Assembly (NCBI GenBank): GCA_048270225.1
Contig: JBLWTG010000005.1
Span: 310,001 to 374,000 of the forward strand
Source of the DNA: Allopusillimonas sp048270225
GTDB taxonomy: Bacteria > Pseudomonadota > Gammaproteobacteria > Burkholderiales > Burkholderiaceae_B
Direction of reading: 5' to 3'
DNA: 64,000 bases
This document shows, piece by piece, positions 33,756-42,915 of the stretch. Below the pieces are notes generated by a model. The model saw only the letters and a program-made list of their open reading frames with translations, ran no database searches and was not told where the DNA came from. Every line of letters starts with the position of its first letter. Position 1 is the stretch's first letter. Position numbers and translations under genes: made by a program.

Positions 33756-36473
33756 ATGAAAAAAACCTTGTTACTTGTTGATGGGTCCAGCTATTTGTAT
33801 CGCGCCTATCATGCCATGCCGGATTTGCGAAACGCAAAAGGGGAACCTACGGGCGCCCTCTATGGTGTCATTTCTATGTTACGGAGACTGGCACAGGATT
33901 ACAAGGCAGACTACGCTGCCTGCGTGTTCGACGCAAAAGGCAAAACCTTCCGTGAAGACATCTACCCGCTCTACAAGGGTAACAGGCCATCGATGCCGGA
34001 AGAGCTTGCCGCGCAAATAGCGCCTATTCACCAGGCAGTGGCCGCCCTGGGCTGGCCTGTGCTGTCCATCGGTGGCGTGGAGGCGGACGACGTCATCGGC
34101 ACGCTGGCCTGCCAGGCCTCCCGCGAAGGCATACACACCATTATTTCTACAGGCGACAAAGACATGGCCCAACTGGTTGACGAGCACGTCGAGCTCGTCA
34201 ATACCATGAGCGGCGAGCGCCAGGATATCGAAGGGGTGGTGCGCAAGTTCGGCGTCACCCCGGGCCAGATCGTCGATTTCCTGATGCTGACCGGCGATGC
34301 GGTGGACAATGTGCCCGGCGTAACCAAAGTAGGGCCTAAAACCGCCGCCAAATGGCTGGCGCAGTACGCATCTGTCGATAAACTGGTCGAAAATGCCGAC
34401 GATATCAAAGGGGTGGCCGGTCAGAACCTGCGCGAGGCCATTGCCAATTTCCCGATGACGCGCGAATTGCTGACCATCAAGACAGACTGTGAGCTGCCCG
34501 CGCTGGCCGCAGGCCTGGATGCGCTGATACCGCGACCTGCTGACCAGAAAACGCTGATACAGCTGTTCGAGGACTATGGCTTTCGCAGCTGGCTGCGCGA
34601 GCTGACCGGCGAGTCGGACCGTATCCCTGAACAGGATAGCCGGCAGGCGCCCGAGCAGGCGGCAGCCCCCGCCCAGACGCATTACGACACCGTGCTCGAC
34701 TGGGAAACGTTTGATCGCTGGCTGGAGCGCATTCAGGCGGCTGACCTGGTGGCGCTCGATACCGAGACGACCTCGCTCGATCCCATGTGCGCCCGGCTGG
34801 TAGGCCTGTCGCTGTCGGCGCAGGCGGGCATCGCCTGCTATATACCCCTGGCCCATCGCGGCCCGGACCGCGTCGAGCAGTTGCCCAAGGCCGAGGTGCT
34901 GGCGCGACTCAAGCCCTGGCTGGAGGACGCTGCCCGCCACAAACTGCTGCATAACGCCAAGTACGACGCGCATGTGCTGCTCAACGAAGGGATAGCGCTG
35001 GCCGGCATTACCGAAGACACCATGTTGCAGGCCTATGTGCTGGAGTCCCATAGACGGGTCAATATGCAGGAACTGGCCGAACGCTGGCTGGGCCGCATTG
35101 GCACAACTTACGAGGACCTGTGCGGCAAGGGGGCCAAGCAGATAGGCTTTGACGAGGTGGAAGTCGAGAAGGCGGCCTTCTACGGCAGCGAGGATGCAGA
35201 CTTTACCCTGCAGCTGCATCAGGTGCTGCGCCCCAAGGTCGCTGCGGATCCCGGCTTGGAGTATATCTACCAGCTCGAAATCCAGGCTTCCCGTGTGCTG
35301 ACGGTGATCGAGCATAACGGCGTGCGCATCGATGCGCAGGTACTGGTGGCGCAAAGCAAGGAGTTGGGACAGCAACTGGTGGATCTCGAGCAAAAAGCCT
35401 ACGAGCTCGCCGGCCAGCCCTTCAATCTCAATTCGCCCAAGCAGTTGGGCGAGATCCTGTTCCAGCGGATGGGCTTGCCTGTCGTGCGAAAAACCGCCAG
35501 CGGCGCGCCTTCCACCGACGAGGATGTGCTCACCAAGCTGGCGCGCGACTATCCGTTGCCGGCGCTTCTGCTGGAGTATCGCGGGCTGGCCAAGCTCAAG
35601 TCCACATACACGGACAAGCTGCCCCGCATGATCAATTCGACCACAGGCCGGGTGCATACGCGCTACGCCCAGGCGGCCGTGATCACCGGTCGTCTGGCTT
35701 CGACCGATCCCAATTTGCAGAACATCCCGGTGCGCACCAGTGAAGGCAGGCGCGTGCGCACGGCCTTTGTCGCCAGCGCGGGCAGCATTGTCTCGGCCGA
35801 CTATTCACAGATTGAGCTGCGCGTCATGGCGCACGTCTCTGCTGATGAAAACCTGCGCCAGGCTTTTGCGCGTGGCGACGATATCCATCGCGCCACGGCT
35901 GCGGAAGTCTTCAGCGTGCCGCTGGACCAGGTGAGCGCCGAACAGCGGCGCGCGGCCAAGGCGATCAACTTCGGGCTCATCTACGGCATGGGCGAGTTCG
36001 GCCTGGCCTCGAATCTGGGCATTACCCGCGATGCAGCGCGTTCTTACATTGACCGGTATTTCGCACGCTATCCGGGCGTGGCTGCGTACATGGCGCAGAC
36101 CAAGGCCATGGCACGCGAGCTGGGCTATGTCGAAACGGTGTTTGGCAGGCGGCTCTGGCTGCCCGATCTGCGCGGCGCCAAAGGCCCGCGGCTGGCGGCG
36201 GCCGAACGGGCGGCCATCAACGCGCCCATGCAGGGCACGGCGGCAGACCTGATCAAGTTGGCCATGGTCAGGGTGCAGGACTGGATACAGGCCGAGGGCC
36301 TGAAGTCTCTGCTTGTCATGCAGGTGCACGATGAACTCGTGCTCGACGTGCCGCAGGCCGAGGTGGCCCTCGTGACCGAGCAGTTGCCTGTTTTGATGAG
36401 CGGCGCTGCCGAGCTGAGCGTTCCGCTGCTGGCAGAGGTCGGCGTCGGGCCTAACTGGGAACAGGCTCATTGA
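33756..36473 (+). CDS. polA: DNA polymerase I
   Basis: The 905-residue enzyme fills gaps and removes primers. It has a 5' nuclease domain (LLLVDGSSYLYRAYHAMPDL; GVEADDVIGTLA; TGDKDMAQLV) up to about residue 290, an active-looking 3'-5' exonuclease (VALDTETTSLDPM, Exo I acidic residues kept), and the polymerase domain with motif A DYSQIELR (Asp682), motif B RRAAKAINFGLIYG and motif C VHDELVL. The ATG at 33756 matches homologue starts (MKKTLLLVDG); a TTG at 33747 is less likely. No good Shine-Dalgarno sequence is visible. Confidence 0.97.
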   Translation: MKKTLLLVDGSSYLYRAYHAMPDLRNAKGEPTGALYGVISMLRRLAQDYKADYAACVFDAKGKTFREDIYPLYKGNRPSMPEELAAQIAPIHQAVAALGWPVLSIGGVEADDVIGTLACQASREGIHTIISTGDKDMAQLVDEHVELVNTMSGERQDIEGVVRKFGVTPGQIVDFLMLTGDAVDNVPGVTKVGPKTAAKWLAQYASVDKLVENADDIKGVAGQNLREAIANFPMTRELLTIKTDCELPALAAGLDALIPRPADQKTLIQLFEDYGFRSWLRELTGESDRIPEQDSRQAPEQAAAPAQTHYDTVLDWETFDRWLERIQAADLVALDTETTSLDPMCARLVGLSLSAQAGIACYIPLAHRGPDRVEQLPKAEVLARLKPWLEDAARHKLLHNAKYDAHVLLNEGIALAGITEDTMLQAYVLESHRRVNMQELAERWLGRIGTTYEDLCGKGAKQIGFDEVEVEKAAFYGSEDADFTLQLHQVLRPKVAADPGLEYIYQLEIQASRVLTVIEHNGVRIDAQVLVAQSKELGQQLVDLEQKAYELAGQPFNLNSPKQLGEILFQRMGLPVVRKTASGAPSTDEDVLTKLARDYPLPALLLEYRGLAKLKSTYTDKLPRMINSTTGRVHTRYAQAAVITGRLASTDPNLQNIPVRTSEGRRVRTAFVASAGSIVSADYSQIELRVMAHVSADENLRQAFARGDDIHRATAAEVFSVPLDQVSAEQRRAAKAINFGLIYGMGEFGLASNLGITRDAARSYIDRYFARYPGVAAYMAQTKAMARELGYVETVFGRRLWLPDLRGAKGPRLAAAERAAINAPMQGTAADLIKLAMVRVQDWIQAEGLKSLLVMQVHDELVLDVPQAEVALVTEQLPVLMSGAAELSVPLLAEVGVGPNWEQAH

Positions 36474-36498
36474 TATCGTTCTAGCAAAAGGAGTAAAG

Positions 36499-37278
36499 AT
36501 GTCTGATTCGACGAGTACCGTGGACACTACCTTGCACACGGGCATACAGGGCCTGCGTGAGGGCATGGTGGAGATTCCGTCCTTCGACCAGTCTGTTGCC
36601 GCGTACTACGCTGCGCCGGCACAGGCGTCCAACCCCCCTGTCATTCTGGTGGTTCAGGAGATTTTTGGCGTGCACGAGCATGTCAAGGATGTGTGCCGGC
36701 GCTTTGCGCACGAAGGCTATATGGCCATCGCGGTCGAGCTGTATCAGCGGCAGGGTGATCCTCTGGCCTATTCTGATGTTGCGAGCCTGATCAAGGGCCT
36801 CGTCTCCAAGGTACCGGACGAACAGGTCATGGCCGATCTCGATGCAGCCGTTGCATGGGCGGGCGCACAGGGCGCCGATGTCAGCCGTCTTGGCATCACG
36901 GGATTCTGCTGGGGCGGCCGCATCGTCTGGCGATACAGCGCGCACAATACGGGCTGCAAAGCAGGCGTGGCATGGTATGGCAAGCTCGCCCAGGGGCATG
37001 GCCCCCTGCAGGTTAGCAATCCTGTCGATGTGGCGCGAGTGCTGCATGGACCCGTGTTGGGCCTGTATGGCGCCCAGGACAGCAGTATTCCCCAGGAGGA
37101 TATACAGCGCATGCAGGCCGAGCTTGCGCAGGGCGGCCCGGCGGCGCAGGCATCGACGATTCACGTGTATCCGGAGTCGGGCCATGCCTTCTTTGCCGAT
37201 TATCGGCCCAGCTATAACGCGCGCGACGCGCAGGACGGCTGGAACAAGGCCCTGTCCTGGTTCAGGAAGTATCTGTAG
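36499..37278 (+). CDS. Dienelactone hydrolase family protein
   Basis: A 259-residue alpha/beta hydrolase. The nucleophile elbow is GFCWGG with Cys137, and the late YPESGHAFFADYRPSYN holds the catalytic His; an Asp in GLYGAQDSSIP completes the triad. Relatives cleave dienelactone in chlorocatechol breakdown, but most genomic copies, like this one far from any aromatic pathway, have unknown substrates. A strong AAGGAG lies before the ATG. It follows polA after 25 bases and may share its message. Confidence 0.88.
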   Translation: MSDSTSTVDTTLHTGIQGLREGMVEIPSFDQSVAAYYAAPAQASNPPVILVVQEIFGVHEHVKDVCRRFAHEGYMAIAVELYQRQGDPLAYSDVASLIKGLVSKVPDEQVMADLDAAVAWAGAQGADVSRLGITGFCWGGRIVWRYSAHNTGCKAGVAWYGKLAQGHGPLQVSNPVDVARVLHGPVLGLYGAQDSSIPQEDIQRMQAELAQGGPAAQASTIHVYPESGHAFFADYRPSYNARDAQDGWNKALSWFRKYL

Positions 37279-37290
37279 CTTGCCAGCCTG

Positions 37291-37320
37291 GCCGGCGTAT
37301 CCGGTCGTCCGGACGCCGGC
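37291..37320. terminator. Bidirectional terminator-like hairpin
   Basis: GCCGGCGT (37291-37298) pairs with ACGCCGGC (37313-37320), and inner CCGG pairs with CCGG around TCGT, with a 2-nt bulge. It occupies the 45-base gap between the convergent hydrolase and Na/Pi genes. No T tract. Confidence 0.55.
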
Positions 37321-37323
37321 GGC

Positions 37324-38994
37324 TCATTCGGCCGGCTGGATGCCTTCGCGAAGCCGGTTGGGCAGCAGTTCGTTGTGCTTGGCCAGGATGGGATAGGCCG
37401 TTGCGCCGACCAGGCAGGAGTTGACGGCCTTGGTGTCGCGCAGCACATCCAGATAGAAAGACCCTGCTTCGACATCTTCCAGCAGTCCCGATTTGATCGT
37501 TTTCAGGTTCTGCTCCGCAGCGTTGGCTTCCAGCTCTCGAAAATAGTCTTTTTCATAAGCCAGATGGCGGGCGCTCTTGACGTCCTCGGCGACAAACAGC
37601 GCAGAGGCCTGCCGCTGGTTGCGTATCAGCCTGTCCATGGTCTCGGTGAGCTGCTCGCGCTGCCAGGCCTTGAGTTCCCAGCCCTTTTTACGCAGTGTCG
37701 CCGTATGGCCCAGCAGGCCATTGGTGGTAATGCTGGCGGCGTGCGCCATATTCGATGAAAACGCCACGATCTCGTCCAGGCGTCGGTGGTCGTCGGTGTT
37801 CATGGCCTCCTGGTCCAGGGTGGCCAGGTAGGTGGCGATCAGGCTGTCCAACTGGTTGATGGCGCCGTTCAGGTAGCGGGCATGGGTCATGCGCTGGCGG
37901 TTGTCGCGCAGAAAGGCTGCGCGCGCTGTGGCCAGCAGGCTTTGCACCATGTCGGCGATGCGCAGCGCCTCGCGGGCGGCATTGCCCAGGGCGATGCCCG
38001 GGACTTCGTGGGCGGATTCATCCAGGTATTGGGGGCGCGCCGGATCATCGGGATCGGTCTTGCGCGGAAGCAGGCGGCGCAGCAGGCGTGCATAGGGCGT
38101 CAGCAGCGGCAGAAAGACCAGTGCGGTGACGACATTGAACAGTGTGTGGAAATTGGCGACTGCGCGCGCGGGGCTGTCGGTGAGCAGGCTCATGAAACCA
38201 GGCAACCAGGGCAACAGCATGAGCGCCACAATGCAGCCGGCGATGCGTGTGCCCAGGTTGCCCAGCGGCAGGCGCCGTGCGGCGGGATCGTCGCCGCCGC
38301 CGGTTTCCAGAATAGGATTGACGGCCGTGCCGATATTGGCGCCCAGCACCAGGGCAATGGCCAGTTGCGAACCTATCATGCCATGGTTGGCCAGGGACAT
38401 GATCAGCACGACTACGGCCACGCTGGAGTGCGAGGCCCAGGCCAGCAGCGCGGCAATGGCCACTGCGGCGATGGGCAGATTGGACAGCCCGTCAAGGACA
38501 AGGCGCAGCATCTGCGCATCCTGGAGGGGCTGGAATAATTGCATGAGCTCATGCAGGGACAGCAGCAGCAGACCCAGGCCGATGAATACGCGGCCCAGAT
38601 CGCGCTTGCGGCTGGGCTGGTTGCGGCGAAACAGCCAGACGCCCACCAGAATGAGCGTGGGTGCCAGCGTGGTCAGATTGAAAGAAAGCAACTGAACGAT
38701 GATGGTGGTGCCGACATTGGCGCCCAGCATGGCTGCCAGGCCCGGTCCGAGCGCCAGCAGGCCGCCGGCGGCAAAACTGCTGATCATCAGGCCGGTGGCT
38801 GTACTGCTCTGCACGGCCGCAGTAATGGCCAGGCCGGTAAAAAAGGCCTTGATGCGTGTGCCCAGCGCACGGCCCATCCAGACCCGCAGCGAGGCGCCAA
38901 AGGCTCGCTGCACGCCGGTCTGCACCATGTGCACGCCCCACAGGAGCAAAGCGATATAGCCCCCGAAATTAAGGAGGGCGAAGATTTCTTTCAT
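37324..38994 (-). CDS. Na/Pi cotransporter family protein with C-terminal PhoU-like domain
   Basis: A 556-residue membrane protein. The transport half has two QSS-type repeats: AAVQSSTATGLMISSFAAGG near residue 60 and a second around ASHSSVAVVVLIMSLA, plus GANVGTTI and GANIGTAV, signatures of NptA/YjbB phosphate transporters. The last ~230 residues are helical, a PhoU-like region (MVQSLLATARAAFLRDNRQ onwards). Homologues move phosphate with sodium, often outward. Length and layout are typical. It is a single gene on the minus strand. Confidence 0.88.
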   Translation of the reverse strand: MKEIFALLNFGGYIALLLWGVHMVQTGVQRAFGASLRVWMGRALGTRIKAFFTGLAITAAVQSSTATGLMISSFAAGGLLALGPGLAAMLGANVGTTIIVQLLSFNLTTLAPTLILVGVWLFRRNQPSRKRDLGRVFIGLGLLLLSLHELMQLFQPLQDAQMLRLVLDGLSNLPIAAVAIAALLAWASHSSVAVVVLIMSLANHGMIGSQLAIALVLGANIGTAVNPILETGGGDDPAARRLPLGNLGTRIAGCIVALMLLPWLPGFMSLLTDSPARAVANFHTLFNVVTALVFLPLLTPYARLLRRLLPRKTDPDDPARPQYLDESAHEVPGIALGNAAREALRIADMVQSLLATARAAFLRDNRQRMTHARYLNGAINQLDSLIATYLATLDQEAMNTDDHRRLDEIVAFSSNMAHAASITTNGLLGHTATLRKKGWELKAWQREQLTETMDRLIRNQRQASALFVAEDVKSARHLAYEKDYFRELEANAAEQNLKTIKSGLLEDVEAGSFYLDVLRDTKAVNSCLVGATAYPILAKHNELLPNRLREGIQPAE

Positions 38995-39083
38995 GCAGGC
39001 ATGATAAACCAGCCCGTATGCCGGAGCTCAGGTTTATGACATGTTTTATTTGGCGGGTGGAAAGGGTGTTGACTGAGGCAGGA

Positions 39084-39122
39084 CGATGTACGCCGCGGCC
39101 AGCTTGGCCGCGGTGTACATCG
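39084..39122. terminator. 18-bp hairpin downstream of htpX
   Basis: Bases 39084-39101 pair with 39105-39122 over 18 bp with one G-T pair and a 3-nt loop. It lies after the htpX stop and before the upstream edge of the Na/Pi gene on the same strand. Very stable but without a T tract. The rest of the 136-base gap shows no gene. Confidence 0.6.
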
Positions 39123-39130
39123 CGGCGCCA

Positions 39131-40012
39131 TCAGATGCGCTGCGCAGCCTGTAGGGCGTGGATGCGCGCCTCGAGAGGAGGGTGAGACGCCAGCATGGCG
39201 CTTACGCTGCGACGGCCTGATATGCCGGCGGCTTCGAAGGTTTTGGGCAGGGCGCCGGGTTCGAGTCCGCCCAGGCGTGCCAGTGCATGGATCATGGGCT
39301 CGCGCGAGCCCAGGAGGCGCGCGGAGCCCGCATCAGCGCGATATTCGCGCTGGCGCGAGAACCAGGCGACGATAACGGAGGCCAGTACGCCGAAGACCAG
39401 TTCGCAGACGATGACGGTGATGTAGTAGCCCATGCCCACGCCGCGCTCGTTCTTGAAGACGGCGCGGTCGATGAAATAGCCGACTACCCTGGCCAGGAAA
39501 ATGACGAACGTGTTCAGCACGCCCTGGATGAGCGTCAGGGTGATCATGTCGCCGTTGGCAATGTGGGCGACCTCATGCCCCAGCACAGCGGATACTTCGG
39601 TTTCATTCATGCTGTCGAGCAGGCCGGTGGAAACGGCGACCAGTGCGCTATTGCGGAAGGCGCCCGTGGCGAAGGCATTGGGTGCGCCTTCATAGATGGC
39701 GACCTCAGGCCGGCCGATACCGGCGCGGTCGGCCAGTTGATAGACTGTGTCCAGCAGCCAGGCCTCGCGCGCATTGGCGGGTTGTTGAGGATCGATGACC
39801 CGGGCTCCCGTGCTTTGCTTGGCCATCCATTTGCTGATCAGCAGCGAGATGATTGCGCCGCTGAACCCGAGAATGGCCGAGAAGATCAGCAATTGGGTCA
39901 TGTTCAGCCCATTGGCCGTCAGGTAGCGGCCCACGCCCAGAATATTCATGGAGGCACTGAGCACGATCATGACGGCGATGTTGGTCAGCAGGAAGAGAAA
40001 GATGCGTTTCAT
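39131..40012 (-). CDS. htpX: Membrane zinc protease HtpX
   Basis: HtpX degrades damaged inner-membrane proteins together with FtsH. The 293-residue M48 metalloprotease has two N-terminal membrane segments (FLFLLTNIAVMIVLSASM; LIFSAILGFSGAIISLLI), the zinc motif HEVAH at residues 146-150, two more hydrophobic segments after it, and the third ligand Glu in SRQREYRADAGSARLLGS. Length is typical. It is divergent from the EamA gene across a 150-base gap. Confidence 0.95.
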   Translation of the reverse strand: MKRIFLFLLTNIAVMIVLSASMNILGVGRYLTANGLNMTQLLIFSAILGFSGAIISLLISKWMAKQSTGARVIDPQQPANAREAWLLDTVYQLADRAGIGRPEVAIYEGAPNAFATGAFRNSALVAVSTGLLDSMNETEVSAVLGHEVAHIANGDMITLTLIQGVLNTFVIFLARVVGYFIDRAVFKNERGVGMGYYITVIVCELVFGVLASVIVAWFSRQREYRADAGSARLLGSREPMIHALARLGGLEPGALPKTFEAAGISGRRSVSAMLASHPPLEARIHALQAAQRI

Positions 40013-40162
40013 GGTTCCAGGGTCTCTCGGGTGCGAAAAGCTCGATTGGATGGTCTAGATGGGGGTTGGTTCCGGAATTTTAAAGGGCCGGGGACGGATC
40101 AGAGTGAACGAAGGGAGTATAGTAACGGCTTCCCGCTACACACTATATTTCGGTTAAGTCAC

Positions 40163-41188
40163 ATGCAGTCTCTGTGGATGCTACTGGCAAGTGTCATGTT
40201 TGCTGGCATGGGGGCCTGCGTGAAGGTCGCCTCAGATCACGGCGCATCGCTTGCGCTTGTGGTCCTGTTTCGCGGCATTCCTTCGGTGCTCCTGCTCTTT
40301 GTCTGGACGCGCTATACCCACCGCAGCCTTGTTCCCTCCAGCTGGAAGCTGCACGTCTGGCGAAATCTCGCCGGCGTCATGTCCATGTGGCTGGGCTTCT
40401 TTGCCATTTCGCATCTGCCGCTGTCCACCGCCATCAGCCTGAACTATACGGCGCCGCTGTTCATCGCCGGCTGGATGCTGGGGTGGGGCGGCAGCCAGCG
40501 AGATCCCGTACGTATTGTCGCGGTGCTGCTTGGCTTCCTGGGCGTGCTCGCCGTGTTGCGTCCCAGCATAGGCAGCGACCATGTGCCGGCCGCGCTGATG
40601 GGCCTGGGCGCGGGCGCCATGTCCTCGATTGCCATGATGCAGATTCGAGAGCTCGGCCGGGTGGGCGAACCCGAGTGGCGCACGGTGTTCATCTTTTCTT
40701 TCTGTGTTTGCCTGTCCAGCATTCCGGGCATTGCCATCCTGGGGGCAGACGCCGTCAGCCTGGCCGGTTGGGCCGCGCTGACCGGTGTCGGCGTGCTGGG
40801 CCTGGTCGGCCAGCTTGCCATGACGCGCGCCTTTGGACTGGGCTCAGCCCTGCTGACCGCCGCCTTGCAGTACACGACGATTATCTTTGCAGCCGTACTG
40901 GGGTTTGTGTTCTGGGGCACTATCCCCGATATCATCGCGTGGGCGGGCATGTCGCTGATCATTGCCTCGGGCCTGCTGTCGATCTGGCGCACCTATAACG
41001 AAAGCCGCATCTTGCGAGGAGAATCCGGAACCGCAAGGCAGGCGGCTCCCGTTGTGACGGCTTCCGGTGTTCAGGAGGGCGAGGCGCCCGTCGCGCCGCC
41101 AGACGACGACAGCTCGCCGGTGGCGCCGCAGGCTTCTGCCCTGGGCGGCGCGCCTGCGGCAGCGAGCGTTCCCGCAGCCAAGACCTGA
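40163..41188 (+). CDS. EamA/DMT-family transporter
   Basis: The 341-residue product has about ten hydrophobic helices in two EamA repeats (MQSLWMLLASVMFAGMGACV first; GLGAGAMSSIAMMQIRELGR starts the second). Members export or import metabolites such as amino acids. The ATG at 40163 was chosen because the open frame upstream lacks protein-like sequence. After the last helix it carries an unusual ~60-residue Ala/Pro/Glu-rich soluble tail. The substrate cannot be inferred. Divergent from htpX. Confidence 0.87.
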   Translation: MQSLWMLLASVMFAGMGACVKVASDHGASLALVVLFRGIPSVLLLFVWTRYTHRSLVPSSWKLHVWRNLAGVMSMWLGFFAISHLPLSTAISLNYTAPLFIAGWMLGWGGSQRDPVRIVAVLLGFLGVLAVLRPSIGSDHVPAALMGLGAGAMSSIAMMQIRELGRVGEPEWRTVFIFSFCVCLSSIPGIAILGADAVSLAGWAALTGVGVLGLVGQLAMTRAFGLGSALLTAALQYTTIIFAAVLGFVFWGTIPDIIAWAGMSLIIASGLLSIWRTYNESRILRGESGTARQAAPVVTASGVQEGEAPVAPPDDDSSPVAPQASALGGAPAAASVPAAKT

Positions 41189-41222
41189 ACAAGGCCGCCC
41201 ACGACGGGCTGGCGACTCCCGG

Positions 41223-42377
41223 CTAGACCGATGCGTCGGGCCCCATGGTGCGCCGGTACCACTCATGAAAATGCTGCATTCCGTCTTCCATGGGAGACTG
41301 GTACGGGCCGGCCTCGCTGATGCCCCGTTGCATGAGGGCCTTGCGACCCGCGTCCATGCGTTCGGCGATCTCGTCGTCCTCGACCGCGGTTTCCATATAG
41401 GCGGCGCGCTGTGCCAGGACAAACTCGCGCTCGAAGGCAGCGATATCCTCCGGGTAGTAGAACTCCACGATATTGACGGTTTCCTGGGGGGTGACCGGAT
41501 GCAGTGTGGAGAGCACCAGCACATGAGGGTAGAGCTCTATCATGTGAGTGGGAAAATAAGTGACCCACACCGCGCCGAATTCAGGCTGGTCGCCGCTGCG
41601 GTAGTCCATCAGCCTGTCGTGCCATGCTCGGTAGACATCGGTGCCGGGCTGGCTCAAGGCATTGTTCACGCCCACGCGTTGACAGCTGTACCAGTCGGAA
41701 AACTCCCATTCGAGGTCGTCGCAGGTTACGAACTTGCCCAGGCCAGGGTGAAAGGGGCCGACGTGATAGTCTTCGAGGTAGACCTCGATGAAGGTTTTCC
41801 AGTTGTAGTGGCAGCGGTGCACCTCGACATGATCGAGCACATAATCAGAGAAATCGAATTCGGGGCGCTGGAACAGCGCAGCCATATCGGAGGCCGGATC
41901 ACGCGGGCCCTCGAACAGCAGACCATGGCAGTTGCGCAGCCTGAAACGCTGCAGGTCCAGGCAGGGCGTTGCGGGAAACTGCGGCGCGCCCAGCAGTTGA
42001 CCCTGATTGCTGTATGTCCATCGGTGCACCGGACAGACTATATTGCCGCCGGTGTCTCGCAGGTTGCCGCTGGCATGGCCGGGGCTGGTGACATCGCCGG
42101 TGCGGCCGCCCAGCATGATGGCCTGCCGGTGGCGACAGACATTGGAGACCAGCTCGACCCCCTGAGGGTTGCGCACCAGCACGCGGCCCGCGTTTTCCTG
42201 CGGCAGGGTGCGCCAGTCGCCGGGTTCTGGAACCAGTTTTTCGTGCCCGACGTACAGCGAAGCATTGCCGAAAATACGGTCTCGTTCCAGCGCAAAGATG
42301 TTTTCGTCGAAATAGCTACTGACTGAAAGTTGGGTCTGCGCAGGCATTACGTGCGCTTGACGACCGATGTCGGTCAT
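41223..42377 (-). CDS. Rieske-type ring-hydroxylating oxygenase, alpha subunit
   Basis: A 384-residue protein with an N-terminal Rieske [2Fe-2S] site (C81-R-H83 and C115-x2-H118) and a C-terminal mononuclear iron domain with NWKTFIEVYLEDYHVGPFHP supplying the His ligands and the bridging Asp. Such subunits start hydroxylation of aromatic or amine substrates using electrons from a reductase. 31 residues separate the two Rieske halves, against about 15-17 in most relatives. The ATG at 42377 follows a G-rich stretch. No reductase or ferredoxin gene is next to it; substrate unknown. It is convergent with the EamA gene. Confidence 0.88.
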   Translation of the reverse strand: MTDIGRQAHVMPAQTQLSVSSYFDENIFALERDRIFGNASLYVGHEKLVPEPGDWRTLPQENAGRVLVRNPQGVELVSNVCRHRQAIMLGGRTGDVTSPGHASGNLRDTGGNIVCPVHRWTYSNQGQLLGAPQFPATPCLDLQRFRLRNCHGLLFEGPRDPASDMAALFQRPEFDFSDYVLDHVEVHRCHYNWKTFIEVYLEDYHVGPFHPGLGKFVTCDDLEWEFSDWYSCQRVGVNNALSQPGTDVYRAWHDRLMDYRSGDQPEFGAVWVTYFPTHMIELYPHVLVLSTLHPVTPQETVNIVEFYYPEDIAAFEREFVLAQRAAYMETAVEDDEIAERMDAGRKALMQRGISEAGPYQSPMEDGMQHFHEWYRRTMGPDASV

Positions 42378-42624
42378 TATTCCCCCCCGCAATGAATAAA
42401 CCAGGAAAACGTATCGATCAACACCTGGTGCGAAGAAAAAACGGATTGGCCGATGAAATTTCAAGAACCTGATATTGTAGCGTATTCATCCCCGTCCGGG
42501 GGAGGGCCGACGCGTCTCCGGCAATTTGTTACGCCGGGCCCGGTTCGCATCTCGTACAATCGGTGCAAAGCATAAAACAGGCGCCGCGATTTTCTGTACG
42601 CCTTATTTTCCGGATTTCACCTAC

Positions 42625-42912
42625 ATGAACGATACTACTCCGGCGACCGATGCCGGCCGCGAAAGCGCTGGCGCCGGCAACGCCCAGGATCTGCCGCAAG
42701 ATTTCGAAACCGCGCTGGCGCAACTGGAAGCGCTGGTGGGGCAAATGGAAAACGGCGCGTTGCCGCTCGATCGCTCCATTGCTGCCTATGAGCAGGGTGT
42801 TGAGCTGGCGCGTATCTGCCAGCGCCGCCTTGATCAGGCCGAACAGCAGGTCAAGGTGCTGCAAGGCAATCTGCTCAAGCCCTATGCCGAAGACAATGGC
42901 GACGAAGGCTGA
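42625..42912 (+). CDS. xseB: Exodeoxyribonuclease VII small subunit
   Basis: The 95-residue helical protein holds the family core FETALAQLEALVGQMENGAL and LDRSIAAYEQGVELARICQRRL. It binds XseA to form the single-strand exonuclease VII. XseA is not in the window, as is usual. The ATG at 42625 follows homologue starts. The stop is 3 bases before ispA, giving the common xseB-ispA-dxs group. Confidence 0.94.
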   Translation: MNDTTPATDAGRESAGAGNAQDLPQDFETALAQLEALVGQMENGALPLDRSIAAYEQGVELARICQRRLDQAEQQVKVLQGNLLKPYAEDNGDEG

Positions 42913-42915
42913 GCC

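Noticed and set aside
39287..40162. Long upstream extension of the EamA frame, opposite htpX
   Set aside because: The extension is the complement of htpX and has no membrane or domain pattern; the transporter starts at 40163.
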